Below, in pieces: positions 1 through 9,505 of a DNA stretch of 45,408 nucleotides (within the stretch, counting starts at the first letter, position 1; each line of letters opens with the position of its first letter). The stretch is taken from positions 2,266,417 to 2,311,824 of the forward strand of contig NZ_KE356561.1 in NCBI RefSeq assembly GCF_000415985.1, in the 5' to 3' direction. This DNA comes from Haloquadratum walsbyi J07HQW2. Lineage in GTDB: Archaea; Halobacteriota; Halobacteria; Halobacteriales; Haloferacaceae. Below the pieces are notes generated by a model. The model was not told the origin of the DNA. It did no database searches and saw only the letters and a program-made list of their open reading frames with translations. A program made the translations under genes and the position numbers.

Positions 1-1
1 A

Positions 2-70
2 TTTGGCGCTGCTGCCGTTGGATTAGAAGAGTGGACGCAGAACCAGACAAAAAACCAGGAGCCCTCATAA
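2..70 (+). CDS. C-terminal end of an unidentified gene entering from the left
   Basis: An open frame enters from the window edge and ends at a TAA (68-70). Its last 22 residues are FGAAAVGLEEWTQNQTKNQEPS, a small hydrophobic stretch followed by a polar tail, as at the end of a membrane or secreted protein. Too little is visible to name a family. It could also be chance reading. Confidence 0.4.
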   Translation, partial: FGAAAVGLEEWTQNQTKNQEPS

Positions 71-456
71 TCGAAAGAGGGTGCATACTCATCGATTGGG
101 CTCACATTACTGACCTAGCTTATCTAATAATTTTGATGTTTCTCAGGCGTAGATCACTGACATATCATTATGCTATAGAACAACAGATCACCTTTGATCG
201 TATCATATCGGAGACACAGAAACCTACAGTGGAGATCACCCTGTCACCGATGGGCGGTAATCGACACCAGTCAACTACCCCACCCTACTTCGCTCATCGG
301 GGAAACCGATTCGCTCTCTCCTTGAGGAAGGGGACTCCACTCGAATATGTTGAATATTATATCCGTTCGGACGATGCCCCCGCAATGTCTATGATCTACT
401 GCCCGTCAAAAAAAGAAGTCACCAACCTGATTCTACGACAACAATTTTTTGAGTAA
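31..456 (+). CDS. Doubtful hypothetical protein
   Basis: A 141-codon frame from a GTG ends 8 nt before the sensor kinase start. It overlaps the frame entering from the left edge, and its composition (LYHYAIEQQ, PPYFAHRG) is less acidic than its neighbours. I recognise no domain. The position directly ahead of the kinase would suit a small partner, but the sequence gives no positive evidence, so it may be non-coding. Confidence 0.2.
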   Translation: MDAEPDKKPGALIIERGCILIDWAHITDLAYLIILMFLRRRSLTYHYAIEQQITFDRIISETQKPTVEITLSPMGGNRHQSTTPPYFAHRGNRFALSLRKGTPLEYVEYYIRSDDAPAMSMIYCPSKKEVTNLILRQQFFE

Positions 457-463
457 TTGACGA

Positions 464-3130
464 ATGATCATACACATGCAGTCGTCTGGCATGCAACCTG
501 GCTCTGAAACACAGATTCAGGTTCTCCACGTTGATGACGATCCCTCAATCACGGAGTTAACAGGGACGTTTCTCGAACGCAAAGACGACCGAATCTCTGT
601 TGAGACAGCAACAAGCGCTACAGAGGGATTAGAGACTGTAGACAATCCCGACCGACTCCGACCACCTGACTGTATTGTCTCTGATTATGATATGCCCGGA
701 ATGGATGGAATCGATTTTTTGAAAACTATTCGAGAGGATTACCCTGAGATTCCGTTTATTCTATTTACTGGGAAGGGAAGTGAGGAGGTCGCAAGCGACG
801 CTATCTCTGCAGGAGTTACCGATTACCTCCAGAAACGACCCGGCACTGAACAGTACGGGTTGTTATGTAATCGGATTAGGAACGCTGTCCGGACGCAACG
901 AATGAAACAGCGAGCTGACAGAACAGATGAATTGATGCGATTAACGGAGTTTGCCGGGGGGACTGGTGGATTTGAGATCAACGTTGACACCGATGATGTG
1001 TTGATGACCGATGGTTACCGGGGACTTGTGGGGGTACCCAATGACGAACCCATCTCACTGGAAGAAACAATCGAACTCTACCATCCAGATGACCAATCAG
1101 AGGTACGGCAAACTATCAACCGAACGATCGAAACAGGCGAGCAAACACGTAGGGGTTGGCGGCTTCAATCGCTAGACGGCACTGAGCGCATAGTGGATGT
1201 GACGCTCACACCAGTTGAAAATAATAACGATGGTGCCAACCTCCACGACGATAAAAATAAGACTCATTATGAGACCGCTGTCACCACACTTAGAGGTGCT
1301 ATCCATGATGTTACTGACCGTCGCGAACGTGAACAGGAACTCAGGACGCAACAACGGTTTATCGAGCAGTCACTCAATGCGTTAGATGACCTGATCTATG
1401 TGCTCGGAACGGACGGCAGCCTTCGACGATGGAACGACCGCGTTCCCGAGGTCACGGGTTATTCCGACTCGGAACTGGACAACATGCAAGCTCCCGAGTT
1501 TTTCTCTAGTGAGGATCGTCAGGCAATCGCCGATGCAATAGAAACAACTCTATCAGGGCAACCAGTCATTATCGAGGCTGATCTACTTACTGCTGATGAC
1601 GAGTGTCTTCCATATGAATTTACCAGTGCAAGGCTGACCGACACTGATGAAAATGTAACTGGGTTAATCGGGGTTGGTCAGGACCTGACTGATCGTAAAG
1701 AAATCGAAGCCGATATCAATTGGTATCAGACTACTATAGAAAATCTTGAACAAGGCGTTTATATTCTTAATTCTAATTACGAATTCCAGTTTGTCAACCA
1801 TCGGGTTCAATATATTGAGGAGATTTCTGGGCAGGACTGGCGTGGTCGTCAGCTCTCATCTCTCACTGAGATGGAGATTCTTTCTACAAACGAAATTGAA
1901 CGAGTTCAAACGGAGATTGATTCTCTCGTCGCTAATACGACTGATCAAGGCAGCATCGAAGTCAATCCTAAACTCCCCAAACCAACAGGTGTCTGTGAGC
2001 TTAGACTCACGTCACTTGACGTTCAAACGCAACCCAATGAAGACCTCGTACTTCTCACAACTCGTGATACTACAGCAGAAAAACAGCGCGAACAGAATAT
2101 TCGAGAACTCAAACATCACTACGAGACGCTGATGGAGAATTTCCCCGACGGCGCGGTGTATCTGTTCAATCGTGATCTTGAGTATGTCCGTGCCCGCGGA
2201 ACAGAGCTATCCAGAGTCGGACTTTCACCTGATGATGTTCAGGGTAAGACACCGCATGATATATTCTCACGGGATATTGCTGATGAACTCTGTCAGTATC
2301 TTGAAGAAGCGCTAACGGGTGTTGCCAACACATTTGAACAGGAGTATGGAGGCGAACGATACCAGACTCAGACGGTGCCAATTCAACTTGAGGGTGAGGA
2401 GAACACTCAAATCATGGCAGTCACGCAAAATATCACCGAGGAAAGTAAGAATAGGCAGAAAATGCAACAAAAGAACGAACAGTTAGAGGAGTTCGCGAGC
2501 ATTCTCTCTCATGACTTGCGGAATCCACTCAGCGTGGCTGAAGGTCATCTCGAATTGGCAGTGACTCGGGATATTCACAACGGCGAGGATAGCACTGAGG
2601 ATAATCACATTGTGAAAGCACAAAATGCAATCGAGCGGTGCCAGGGACTCATTAATGACCTATTGAGATTGTCACGAGAGGGCGACCGAGTGGACGACAT
2701 CGAACCCGTTAGACTTGATAATATGGCTGAGGAATGTTGGGAGACGGTAGAGACAGCGGCGGCGACACTCACCATCGAGGATCGACACTCAGATCCACAG
2801 ACGCTCAAAGCCGATCGAACTCGGCTCAAACAACTATTAGAAAATCTCTATCGAAATGGCGTTGAACATGGCGGCAAGGACGTGCGCATTTTAGTTGGTG
2901 TCATGAACGATGGCTTCTACGTGGCAGATACTGGTCCTGGAATCACCGAATCTGCCCGCGAGAAAGTCTTTGAGGCAGGATACTCAACAACCGGAGAGGG
3001 AACCGGATTTGGTTTACGAATTGTCAAGCAGATTACTGACGCTCATGGATGGGAGATTAATATCACCACTGCTGAAAGTGAGCAAGACGGTGCACGATTC
3101 GAATTTACCGATGTTCAATTCCTGGACTGA
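464..3130 (+). CDS. Hybrid response regulator / multi-PAS / histidine kinase
   Basis: An 888-residue cytoplasmic signalling protein with no membrane segments. An N-terminal receiver domain covers about residues 17-135, with acidic DDD near 24-26, the likely phosphoacceptor Asp74 in SDYDMPG and the conserved Lys124. About four PAS-type sensor modules follow (roughly 150-290, 300-410, 415-535 and 545-665). The HisKA dimerisation helix has phosphoacceptor His683 in SHDLRNPL, and the C-terminal ATPase domain shows an N-box (ENLYRNGVEHGG), DTGPGI and GTGFGL, so the kinase looks catalytically complete. Receiver-first PAS kinases of this layout are common in haloarchaea and often sense redox, light or small ligands. 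No output regulator lies beside it, so its target is unknown. A start at the next ATG (476) is equally possible. Confidence 0.93.
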   Translation: MIIHMQSSGMQPGSETQIQVLHVDDDPSITELTGTFLERKDDRISVETATSATEGLETVDNPDRLRPPDCIVSDYDMPGMDGIDFLKTIREDYPEIPFILFTGKGSEEVASDAISAGVTDYLQKRPGTEQYGLLCNRIRNAVRTQRMKQRADRTDELMRLTEFAGGTGGFEINVDTDDVLMTDGYRGLVGVPNDEPISLEETIELYHPDDQSEVRQTINRTIETGEQTRRGWRLQSLDGTERIVDVTLTPVENNNDGANLHDDKNKTHYETAVTTLRGAIHDVTDRREREQELRTQQRFIEQSLNALDDLIYVLGTDGSLRRWNDRVPEVTGYSDSELDNMQAPEFFSSEDRQAIADAIETTLSGQPVIIEADLLTADDECLPYEFTSARLTDTDENVTGLIGVGQDLTDRKEIEADINWYQTTIENLEQGVYILNSNYEFQFVNHRVQYIEEISGQDWRGRQLSSLTEMEILSTNEIERVQTEIDSLVANTTDQGSIEVNPKLPKPTGVCELRLTSLDVQTQPNEDLVLLTTRDTTAEKQREQNIRELKHHYETLMENFPDGAVYLFNRDLEYVRARGTELSRVGLSPDDVQGKTPHDIFSRDIADELCQYLEEALTGVANTFEQEYGGERYQTQTVPIQLEGEENTQIMAVTQNITEESKNRQKMQQKNEQLEEFASILSHDLRNPLSVAEGHLELAVTRDIHNGEDSTEDNHIVKAQNAIERCQGLINDLLRLSREGDRVDDIEPVRLDNMAEECWETVETAAATLTIEDRHSDPQTLKADRTRLKQLLENLYRNGVEHGGKDVRILVGVMNDGFYVADTGPGITESAREKVFEAGYSTTGEGTGFGLRIVKQITDAHGWEINITTAESEQDGARFEFTDVQFLD

Positions 3131-3266
3131 TCTGTGCGTGTGGTGTGTCCGTGTACTCTCAGCTTTATTTTTAGTTTTTAGTTTCAATTTTCAGGTTTTC
3201 AATTTGACTTCTTGTCTCACTCTTCATGGATTCCAGATTTCAACATTATGATCTGTGTTATAACAC

Positions 3267-4379
3267 CTATGCATATTCAAAGCCGGATTCCCATCGGAAT
3301 TGTCCGTTCCGCTGGATAATTTCATCATCAATCTCAAGTTGTGCACCGGATCCAATGTCGGCAATCAAATCAACGTGAACGGCTGAGTCATTTCCAGACT
3401 CATCTGCAGGGAGACAGGCGTCATATGCACGCCCAACCGCGAGATGGACGGTGTCGCCCATCTTCTCATCAAATAATATCTTATTCGTTATCTGATCGAT
3501 TCCACGATTCATTCCAATCCCGACTTCACCTAGTCGTCGGGCGCCAGGATCGGTGTTCAGAATATTACCGAGCGTGTCAACTCCTGCTGTGGCATCATAA
3601 TCAATAACAGTCCCATCTTCGAAAGTTAACACTGCGTCGCGAATCCGTGTATCTTGGATCGTCATCGGCACATCAAACTGTACGGTTCCTGAGACAGCCG
3701 TCTCGACAGGTGCGGTAAATACCTCACCAGATGGTAGATTATGTGAGTCGTATGCAACGGACGCTGCTGAATTCACCGCTGTTCGGTTCTCTATTGACAT
3801 TGTGATATCGGTATTTGAATCATCACTCACGATGCGCAGTTCGCTCCCAGCATCGAGATATTGCTTGAGACGGTCCATTTCATCAGCTAATGTCTCCCAG
3901 TCACGGAGGATTGCGTCATAGACAAAGTTTTGATACTGTTCATATGCCATTCCTGCTTGCTGAGCAAGTGCCCGTGTTGGATGCACTGTTGAGACCCAAT
4001 CGGTCGACATCCGTGCTTCTCGCACCTGTGCATTTGCTTGTGCAGCTGCTTGTTTGGTTTCACCACTCACATCGGCTGTTGCGGTCGTATTGCGGTCGCC
4101 AGCAAGGATCAAAACACTATCAGCGTTGTCGTATAATGCGTGCTCATGTGCTGGTGCTGACTCGAAGTCTGTGTCATGTGCCCGGGAGTATGCCCGTGAG
4201 ATTTCTGCTGAATTGTATGTCGTCACGAGGTTTGCGCCTCGCTCACCGAGCACGTCAGCAACAGCAACTGCCAGATCGTGTGCACCCTCAGCTACGTTGA
4301 TAACGACGTTATCACCAGCATCAATGCGTGCACTCCAGTCAATGAGCAGTGATGCATGCTGGTGAACTCGATCATCCAT
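3267..4379 (-). CDS. M29-family aminopeptidase (thermophilic metalloprotease type)
   Basis: A 370-residue protein, the usual length for peptidase family M29 (AmpS/PepS/aminopeptidase T). Family hallmarks are visible: NLPSGEVFTAPVE in the middle, then GEVGIGMNRGI, LFDEKMGDTVHLAVGRAY and VHVDLI. These regions supply the Glu, His and Asp ligands of the two-metal centre. It should remove N-terminal residues from peptides in the cytoplasm. It is convergent with the sensor kinase gene across a T-rich 136-bp gap. An A+T-rich TATA-like box about 22 nt upstream of the ATG (4402-4409) suggests a nearly leaderless transcript. All key regions look intact. Confidence 0.93.
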   Translation of the reverse strand: MDDRVHQHASLLIDWSARIDAGDNVVINVAEGAHDLAVAVADVLGERGANLVTTYNSAEISRAYSRAHDTDFESAPAHEHALYDNADSVLILAGDRNTTATADVSGETKQAAAQANAQVREARMSTDWVSTVHPTRALAQQAGMAYEQYQNFVYDAILRDWETLADEMDRLKQYLDAGSELRIVSDDSNTDITMSIENRTAVNSAASVAYDSHNLPSGEVFTAPVETAVSGTVQFDVPMTIQDTRIRDAVLTFEDGTVIDYDATAGVDTLGNILNTDPGARRLGEVGIGMNRGIDQITNKILFDEKMGDTVHLAVGRAYDACLPADESGNDSAVHVDLIADIGSGAQLEIDDEIIQRNGQFRWESGFEYA

Positions 4380-4781
4380 ACTGTATTGTTTGCTTGTGGT
4401 GAATAAAAACGACGACGGTCAGTGCTGTATAGATGCGAGGCGAGTACGCCTTCGGTGGTCATAGAGCTTCAAAATCAAAGCCCACACCGCTTTAGCCCTG
4501 AAACGAAGTCATTAGATTGGAGATTCCGTCGTTCTGAATTAGTTATTTGACTACGGCTATGATATATAACATGTGTACTGATTGTGATAAGCATAAAATT
4601 TCCGTCAGATAATCTCATATATCAGGGTACAGAGGAGTCATCTCACGCCCGTTTGTAGTTCATCAACGAAGTGATTACAATACACAGAATCGATGATTCA
4701 AACTGATTATAAATACATTCGGTCGCCGTATGACGGTGATTTTCCAAAGGTCTTTGCCCTTGCCCCAGCTACCCGTACTCA
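4380..4781. other. Divergent intergenic region
   Basis: These 402 bp separate the aminopeptidase gene (minus) from the conserved haloarchaeal protein gene (plus). They hold the aminopeptidase TATA-like box and, about 65 nt before the right-hand start, an AT-rich TTATAAATAC stretch (around 4707-4716) that may serve the plus-strand gene. I see no RNA gene. Confidence 0.5.
4402..4409 (-). promoter_or_regulatory. TATA-like box of the M29 aminopeptidase gene
   Basis: On the minus strand TTTTTATT ends 22 nt before the ATG at 4379. This spacing fits a haloarchaeal promoter with a very short or absent leader. Confidence 0.5.
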
Positions 4782-5795
4782 ATGGACGATGCCGTGCGGG
4801 TCCGTGACGCCGCCAGAGAGGCAGTTATGGATATTGAACCTGGTCCTCTCCGCACGGCGCTTCACACTCGCCTCACAGATACGGCGATGACACCCGCCGT
4901 GCTTGCACTTGCGAGCGCTCGGGCACTTGGTAGTCCTGATGATAGTGGTAACCCTGAGGATGTAACTAATCGAGACCGATCACCAATCAGCGATGGAGCT
5001 GGAAGTACATCTGGAGGGACTCGCGAGCATGGACGTGTTCCTGAAACAGCGTCTGATGACGGTGAAATGCATTCTCATAACCCAAATACAAACGGCGATA
5101 TCGATATCGATATCGAACCGAATGGTAATCTGAACGCTGAAACAGCAGATGAGGATCCCGACAATCGTCATGTCAACCAGTATCAGCGTACAAACGCGGG
5201 CGAAAGCGTACACCGATTGCCGCTAATTGACCGTGCAGCAGCTGTGCAGTTGATATATGAAGGGCTACGTCTTACTCGATCACTCGCTGACACAGAACCA
5301 TGGGTCACATCAACGACAACCGATGGAGACAAACATAAGAATGCGAGTGTAAATACAAATAAAGATACCACAGCCGAATCTGGCGACATTGACGCTGATC
5401 TCAAGGTCCTTGCCGCAGACGTATTTGTCTCACGTGGATTCGCGTTGCTTGCTCAGACTGATGCCGCAGGACGGGCTGTAGACGTTGTCCGCGCCTTTGG
5501 TCGGGATCAAACGCTCAATCGGACAGAGAGTGCTGAGAGTGCTGCACATGATGGGAATCTTGAAGCTGATATCTTTGCACTTGCCGTCGCGGTCGGTGCT
5601 TCTGCGGTTGATGAGACAGTCACGCAAGCCGTAGTCGAGTATGTGTCAGAACTCTCTCGTTCATATACAGAAGCAGCCAATGACGGGCTTCCACCTGAGA
5701 AGATCATCTCAAAAGCTGTTGAAAATCGTATTGACGCCCTCAACACGGATAATCAAGATAATCCAGTGCCATCATCAACGACTGATCGACACTGA
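4782..5795 (+). CDS. Conserved haloarchaeal protein (DUF7114-like)
   Basis: A 337-residue acidic protein. The N-terminal part (MDDAVRVRDAAREAV, then LRTALHTRLTDT) and the C-terminal two thirds (AAAVQLIYEGLRLTRSL, LAADVFVSRGFALLAQTD, VVRAFGRDQT, DIFALAVAVGASAV) match my memory of a haloarchaeal family annotated DUF7114, whose helical pattern recalls polyprenyl-synthetase-like folds. Between them, about residues 55-130 and 170-205 are low-complexity Asp/Asn/Thr-rich insertions, unusually long for the family as I remember it. The start at MDDAVRV follows the family pattern; an in-frame upstream extension is not supported. The function is not known to me. Confidence 0.75.
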   Translation: MDDAVRVRDAAREAVMDIEPGPLRTALHTRLTDTAMTPAVLALASARALGSPDDSGNPEDVTNRDRSPISDGAGSTSGGTREHGRVPETASDDGEMHSHNPNTNGDIDIDIEPNGNLNAETADEDPDNRHVNQYQRTNAGESVHRLPLIDRAAAVQLIYEGLRLTRSLADTEPWVTSTTTDGDKHKNASVNTNKDTTAESGDIDADLKVLAADVFVSRGFALLAQTDAAGRAVDVVRAFGRDQTLNRTESAESAAHDGNLEADIFALAVAVGASAVDETVTQAVVEYVSELSRSYTEAANDGLPPEKIISKAVENRIDALNTDNQDNPVPSSTTDRH

Positions 5796-6064
5796 AATAT
5801 GACTTTCGGTATTCGAAACCGGACGCACAAACCAGCGTTCCAAATCAAATTACTGTGGTTTCAGATATAGACATTGGTTATATTATCAACCACTGTTAGG
5901 ATACTATCAACCGGTGTGTTCCACCCGACCAAGTTCAGGAAATTACTGCTTGAAATAAGAACTATACGTCTTATCACATGATCTTGAGCATTTCCGAGAC
6001 ACTCGCTTCATAATCTGTAGATAATCAGAAGTTTTGACAATATTTCGGTGTCATTCACTCGTAT

Positions 6065-6520
6065 ATGAACTTCACTCTCTGGTTTCGAGCTATCGTGTTC
6101 TGTTTACTTTTATTTATTAACGGAGGGATGATGATCAATTACGCCCAACACGTCGAATAGCAATCGCCGTATCCAACAAAAGAGGATATACGGAATAATT
6201 ATGAATCTCACGTTGGCGATCAGGTGAACTTCTGGGCTCGTGTGGATACGGTTCAAAAAGATACAATCAGTGTCACGCACGGACAAACACTGTATATTCA
6301 AACGAACGACCTGACAGTGCGTTCTGGTGATTGAATTCAGGTATATGGCACGCTCAAAGAGCAACAACTCGAAGTTGAACGTATCATCGTGAGTCCTCAA
6401 TTCAATCGATTGTATATGATCGTCGCTTCTGCAGGCGGTGTGGTACTTTGATTATTTGTCTTCATTCGCCACTGGAAGGTAGATGCCAGAGATTGGGCAA
6501 TCGTCCCGCGTAATCAATGA
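6065..6520 (+). pseudogene. Membrane-anchored protein gene interrupted by three in-frame stops
   Basis: One reading frame of 151 codons from ATG 6065 to TGA 6518-6520 holds three internal stops: TAG 6158, TGA 6332 and TGA 6449. There is no frameshift. The conceptual product has an N-terminal hydrophobic segment (IVFCLLLFINGGM), a middle part with beta-rich character (VGDQVNFWARVDTVQ, IQVYGTLKEQQLEVERI) resembling a small OB-like domain, and a second hydrophobic segment (LYMIVASAGGVVL) before a basic HWKVDARDW tail. Each stop is one transition away from Trp, Gln or Arg codons. The final stop overlaps the ATG of the next frame by 4 nt (ATGA), so the two were an operon. I do not know the family. 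Confidence 0.7.
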
Positions 6521-6984
6521 GCGACTTACTGACACATGTCCTCGTGATGTATATTCTGAGCACGCTCGCAGTATGGCGGATTTGTTCTTTTAACCGTCGT
6601 TATGTTGGAATTACGATGCTTGAAGCAGTCATTCCGGATGCTGCCAAGGGATTGTTACCCGCAGGACCAGAGATTATTTTATTCGGCATCAGAGCGTCTT
6701 GATATGCACTTCAAACAGTTGACTCAGTAATCGTTTTCATTCTTGCTGTGATTTTATTCTTCCGCACTGATGAGAGACGTGCCATCTTTGACGCTCTCAG
6801 TCTCGGTACGATGGTGCATGTGTTTCTTGATTTTCTTGTTATCCGGACAGATGCAATGACACCGCCGTATCTGTATCCACTCACCTGGGCGCCGCTTCCG
6901 TCGGGAGGTATCTATCTCAGTTCCGATATCTGGTATAGTCTAATTGCTCTGTTAGTGAGCGGTATCATATTGTATCTTGATTAA
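6517..6984 (+). pseudogene. Membrane metal-dependent hydrolase-like (YdjM/DUF457-type) gene with one in-frame TGA
   Basis: A 156-codon frame is intact except for TGA 6700-6702. The product starts MSDLLTHVLVMYIL and contains an AVIPDAAKG turn, MVHVFLDFLV and a C-terminal PLTWAPLPSGGIYLSSD followed by a last membrane helix. The spaced His and Asp in helices (LLTH, VIPD, VHVFLD) fit the small integral-membrane metal-dependent hydrolase family (YdjM/LexA-induced type). Restoring TGA to TGG would give a continuous protein. It is the second gene of a decayed operon, overlapping the first by 4 nt. Confidence 0.7.
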
Positions 6985-7112
6985 AAATAACTTGCAATAC
7001 ATACAGCTTTGTGAAGTCTCCAAGGAAGAATCGAACATAAATAAACACACGGCTGTGTGAACATTGGACAACGCCACCGAACCGTTAATCAGATGGGTGT
7101 CATAATAAAACT

Positions 7113-8519
7113 ATGTCAACACACGTTGCCGTCATCGGTGCATACGGCAGTGCTGGTATTGCTGCCGCGCAGCAACTTGCCGAGATGCCAGAGGTTGAGG
7201 TTACGATGATTGATGACGGCGACCCCGGAGGAGGACTCTGTATTCTTCGCGGGTGTATGCCATCAAAAGAGGTGCTTTCAGCTGCTGAACATCGATTTGC
7301 GGCTCGACACGACGACCGTTTAGATGGACCACTGCCGGATGTTGATCTCGATTCAGTTGTTGAGACAAAAAATAAACGTGTATTAAATTTCGCAGCACAT
7401 CGACGAGCAGGCGTCGAGGAACTTGCTGAGAAGGAGAACGTCCAATTTTACACTGAAACAGCACAGTTCCTCAATGACCGAACACTCTCAGTCGGTGACA
7501 CTACCATTGAGCCAGATTATGTTGTCATCGCAACCGGCTCTTCAGTGAATGAGCCGTCGCTTCCTGGTATTGAGGATGTTTCAATGATGACAAGCGCGGA
7601 TGTCCTTGATGCGACCTCATTTGGAGACTCGGGAATTGTCATGGGCTTCGGATACGTCGGCATGGAGATGGTTCCGTATCTTGCAGAGGCAGGAGAGATG
7701 GATATCACCGTCATTGAGCATGATTCTCGACCGCTTGATGAGGCTGACCCAGCGTTTGGTGATGCATTATTATCGTATTATCGCGATGCATTCGACATAA
7801 CCGTGCTTACTGAAACGGACGAACGTCGTGTTGAATCGACAGCAGACGGTGGCGTAAGGATGTCGGTCCGACGGGAAGGACGTGAAGAGACAATCGAAGC
7901 AGATCAGCTATTCGGATTTACCGGACGGCGACCTGCAGTTGATAATCTTGGGCTTGAGAATACATCGGTGAATCCTGAGCCCGGATGGGTTCCGGCGACA
8001 ATGCAAGCCCGGGGGAATGACCGGATTTTCGTTGCTGGTGATGCAAACGGACGAGAGCCAATCCTCCACGTTGCCAAAGAACAGGGTGTCACTGCTGCGA
8101 ATAACATTCGTGCACATGCAACCGGCGATGACCTCACATCGTATCAAAATGTGCATCATCATGTTGTATTCAGCGGACTTGGGGTTCTACCATATGCCCG
8201 GGTAGGTCACTCAGTTGAGTCCGCGGAAGCAAGTGATCATGAATTTATTTCCGTGAGTCGGGAGACAGCGAGCGATGGAGTGTTCAAGTCGAAGAATGTG
8301 CCGGATGGGCTTGCCCGGTTAGTTGTTGATGTTGACGGCACGGTACTTGGATGGCAGGGACTGCATTACCATGCTGACCCGATGGCAAAGACAATGCAAA
8401 TCGCCGTTGAGTTAGGACTCGATGTTCGGGAACTCCCAGATCGAGCATATCATCCGACAACACCCGAAATTATTGACGGACTGATTCGCTCAGCGACAGA
8501 ACAGCTCGAATCTGTCTAA
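7113..8519 (+). CDS. Pyridine nucleotide-disulfide oxidoreductase (dihydrolipoyl dehydrogenase / mercuric reductase type)
   Basis: A 468-residue class I flavoprotein disulfide reductase. Visible are an N-terminal FAD-binding fold (VAVIGAYGSAGIAAA), the redox-active cysteine pair in GGGLCILRGCMPSKE (C-x4-C), the VIATGS element, an NAD(P)-binding fold (GIVMGFGYVGMEM), the second FAD contact (RIFVAGDANG) and a C-terminal dimer domain with HPTTPEI in place of the usual His-Glu dyad region. It should move electrons between NAD(P)H and a disulfide or related substrate. There are no 2-oxoacid dehydrogenase or lipoyl genes nearby and no metal-binding N-terminal domain, so the true substrate is open. 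Transcribed alone. Confidence 0.92.
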   Translation: MSTHVAVIGAYGSAGIAAAQQLAEMPEVEVTMIDDGDPGGGLCILRGCMPSKEVLSAAEHRFAARHDDRLDGPLPDVDLDSVVETKNKRVLNFAAHRRAGVEELAEKENVQFYTETAQFLNDRTLSVGDTTIEPDYVVIATGSSVNEPSLPGIEDVSMMTSADVLDATSFGDSGIVMGFGYVGMEMVPYLAEAGEMDITVIEHDSRPLDEADPAFGDALLSYYRDAFDITVLTETDERRVESTADGGVRMSVRREGREETIEADQLFGFTGRRPAVDNLGLENTSVNPEPGWVPATMQARGNDRIFVAGDANGREPILHVAKEQGVTAANNIRAHATGDDLTSYQNVHHHVVFSGLGVLPYARVGHSVESAEASDHEFISVSRETASDGVFKSKNVPDGLARLVVDVDGTVLGWQGLHYHADPMAKTMQIAVELGLDVRELPDRAYHPTTPEIIDGLIRSATEQLESV

Positions 8520-8599
8520 ACTATGTCCATACTGTTTGTGTATGAGTAACACACAAGCGAGAAAATACAAATATGGATCATCATATGTAACTAGATGTG

Positions 8600-8722
8600 A
8601 TGATCGAAACGACTGAGGAAACGAACGCAGAGTCGACGATTGCCTGTGATGCATGCGGTAATGAGTTTCATTCAGCAAAAGCAGCCAAACAGCATATGTA
8701 CGATGTCGGATTGCTGAGATAA
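8600..8722 (+). CDS. C2H2-type zinc-finger microprotein
   Basis: A 40-residue frame from ATG 8600 to TAA 8720-8722. It holds CDACGNEFHSAKAAKQH, a Cys-x2-Cys pair followed 12 residues later by His, and ends MYDVGLLR. This matches the style of haloarchaeal single-finger microproteins, where the terminal HxYDxGL segment recurs; the fourth ligand is not obvious. It lies 80 nt downstream of the flavoprotein gene. The function (nucleic acid or protein binding) is inferred only. Confidence 0.6.
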   Translation: MIETTEETNAESTIACDACGNEFHSAKAAKQHMYDVGLLR

Positions 8723-8819
8723 TGACAGTAGAGTCAGAATATTGTATAATTACTATATGATTGCTAGAATCAACTGAGCGTCATTCACTCAGAAAGGGCA
8801 ATGGTGAGTCAACTATTAT

Positions 8820-9143
8820 TCAATCATCCACAGAGCCGGTATCACTTTGTTGATCAGGCATCCGATTGAACACTGTTGTTTGTGCGTTCTTCAGACGGCG
8901 ACTGAACGTTGTTCGACCGACATCAAGGGCGTCTGCAACATCTCCAGCCGGTGCATCTTGAGGACGAGAGAAAAATTCCATTCGTGTTGCAGTCTCTATT
9001 GCCTGTCGTTGGTATTCATCTAATTCACTGAACACCTGTGCGTCGATTGACTCACGCTCAATCGTTTCTCTTGATTGTAGATGCATCGCCGGAGACTGCG
9101 TTCGGAAGATATCGATAATGTCTGCAACACTGGTATCGGTCGG
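8820..9143 (-). pseudogene. C-terminal fragment of a Bat-type HTH_10 regulator
   Basis: The frame encodes an HTH_10 (bacterio-opsin activator-type) DNA-binding domain: LDEYQRQAIETATRMEFF, then a second helix pair with DVADALDVGRTTFSRRLKNAQ. An ATG exists at 9086, giving 88 residues, but coding-like sequence (VADIIDIFRTQSP) continues upstream in frame to a stop at 9144-9146 with no start codon. The sensor half is therefore missing. Full-length members carry PAS/GAF or other domains ahead of this HTH. It could still be made as an HTH-only protein from the internal ATG, but a 5'-truncated remnant beside a decayed transposon is more likely. Confidence 0.6.
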
Positions 9144-9505
9144 TTAGATGTAGATGTAGCAAGAATTCCGTCGAACGTGCATTAGCGGAGACGGTGACCA
9201 CTACGACTTCCTCAGTCTTGAGAGAACGATGTATATCAGCCGTCTTGACGTCGATTTGACATGCCCCTTCTGTTCATCACTCGATACTGCTGTCGTTGTT
9301 TTGACTGACTTATGCGCGGCTGCCGCCGTATTTATTATATCGCACACCGAGCCGTCTCCCTGTATGAGATACCAGACCGTCTCATCTTCAATACGTACAC
9401 TGGTGAATGTGACCGACGATCAAGTTCGCCTCTCACAAGGTCGCAATCAAAACGAACACTCGAAAGCGTGGGAATTCATTCTTCTCGAGTACGAGACACG
9501 CCCCA

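Noticed and set aside
2910-3251. Open frame across the end of the sensor kinase gene
   Set aside because: It overlaps the kinase's ATPase domain in another frame and has no acidic haloarchaeal composition or domain.
6065-6984. Programmed recoding (selenocysteine, pyrrolysine or a general TGA reassignment) at the internal stops
   Set aside because: Intact genes nearby end with TGA, both TAG and TGA occur, no SECIS-like structure is evident and haloarchaea are not known to use either system. Recent nonsense mutation is simpler.
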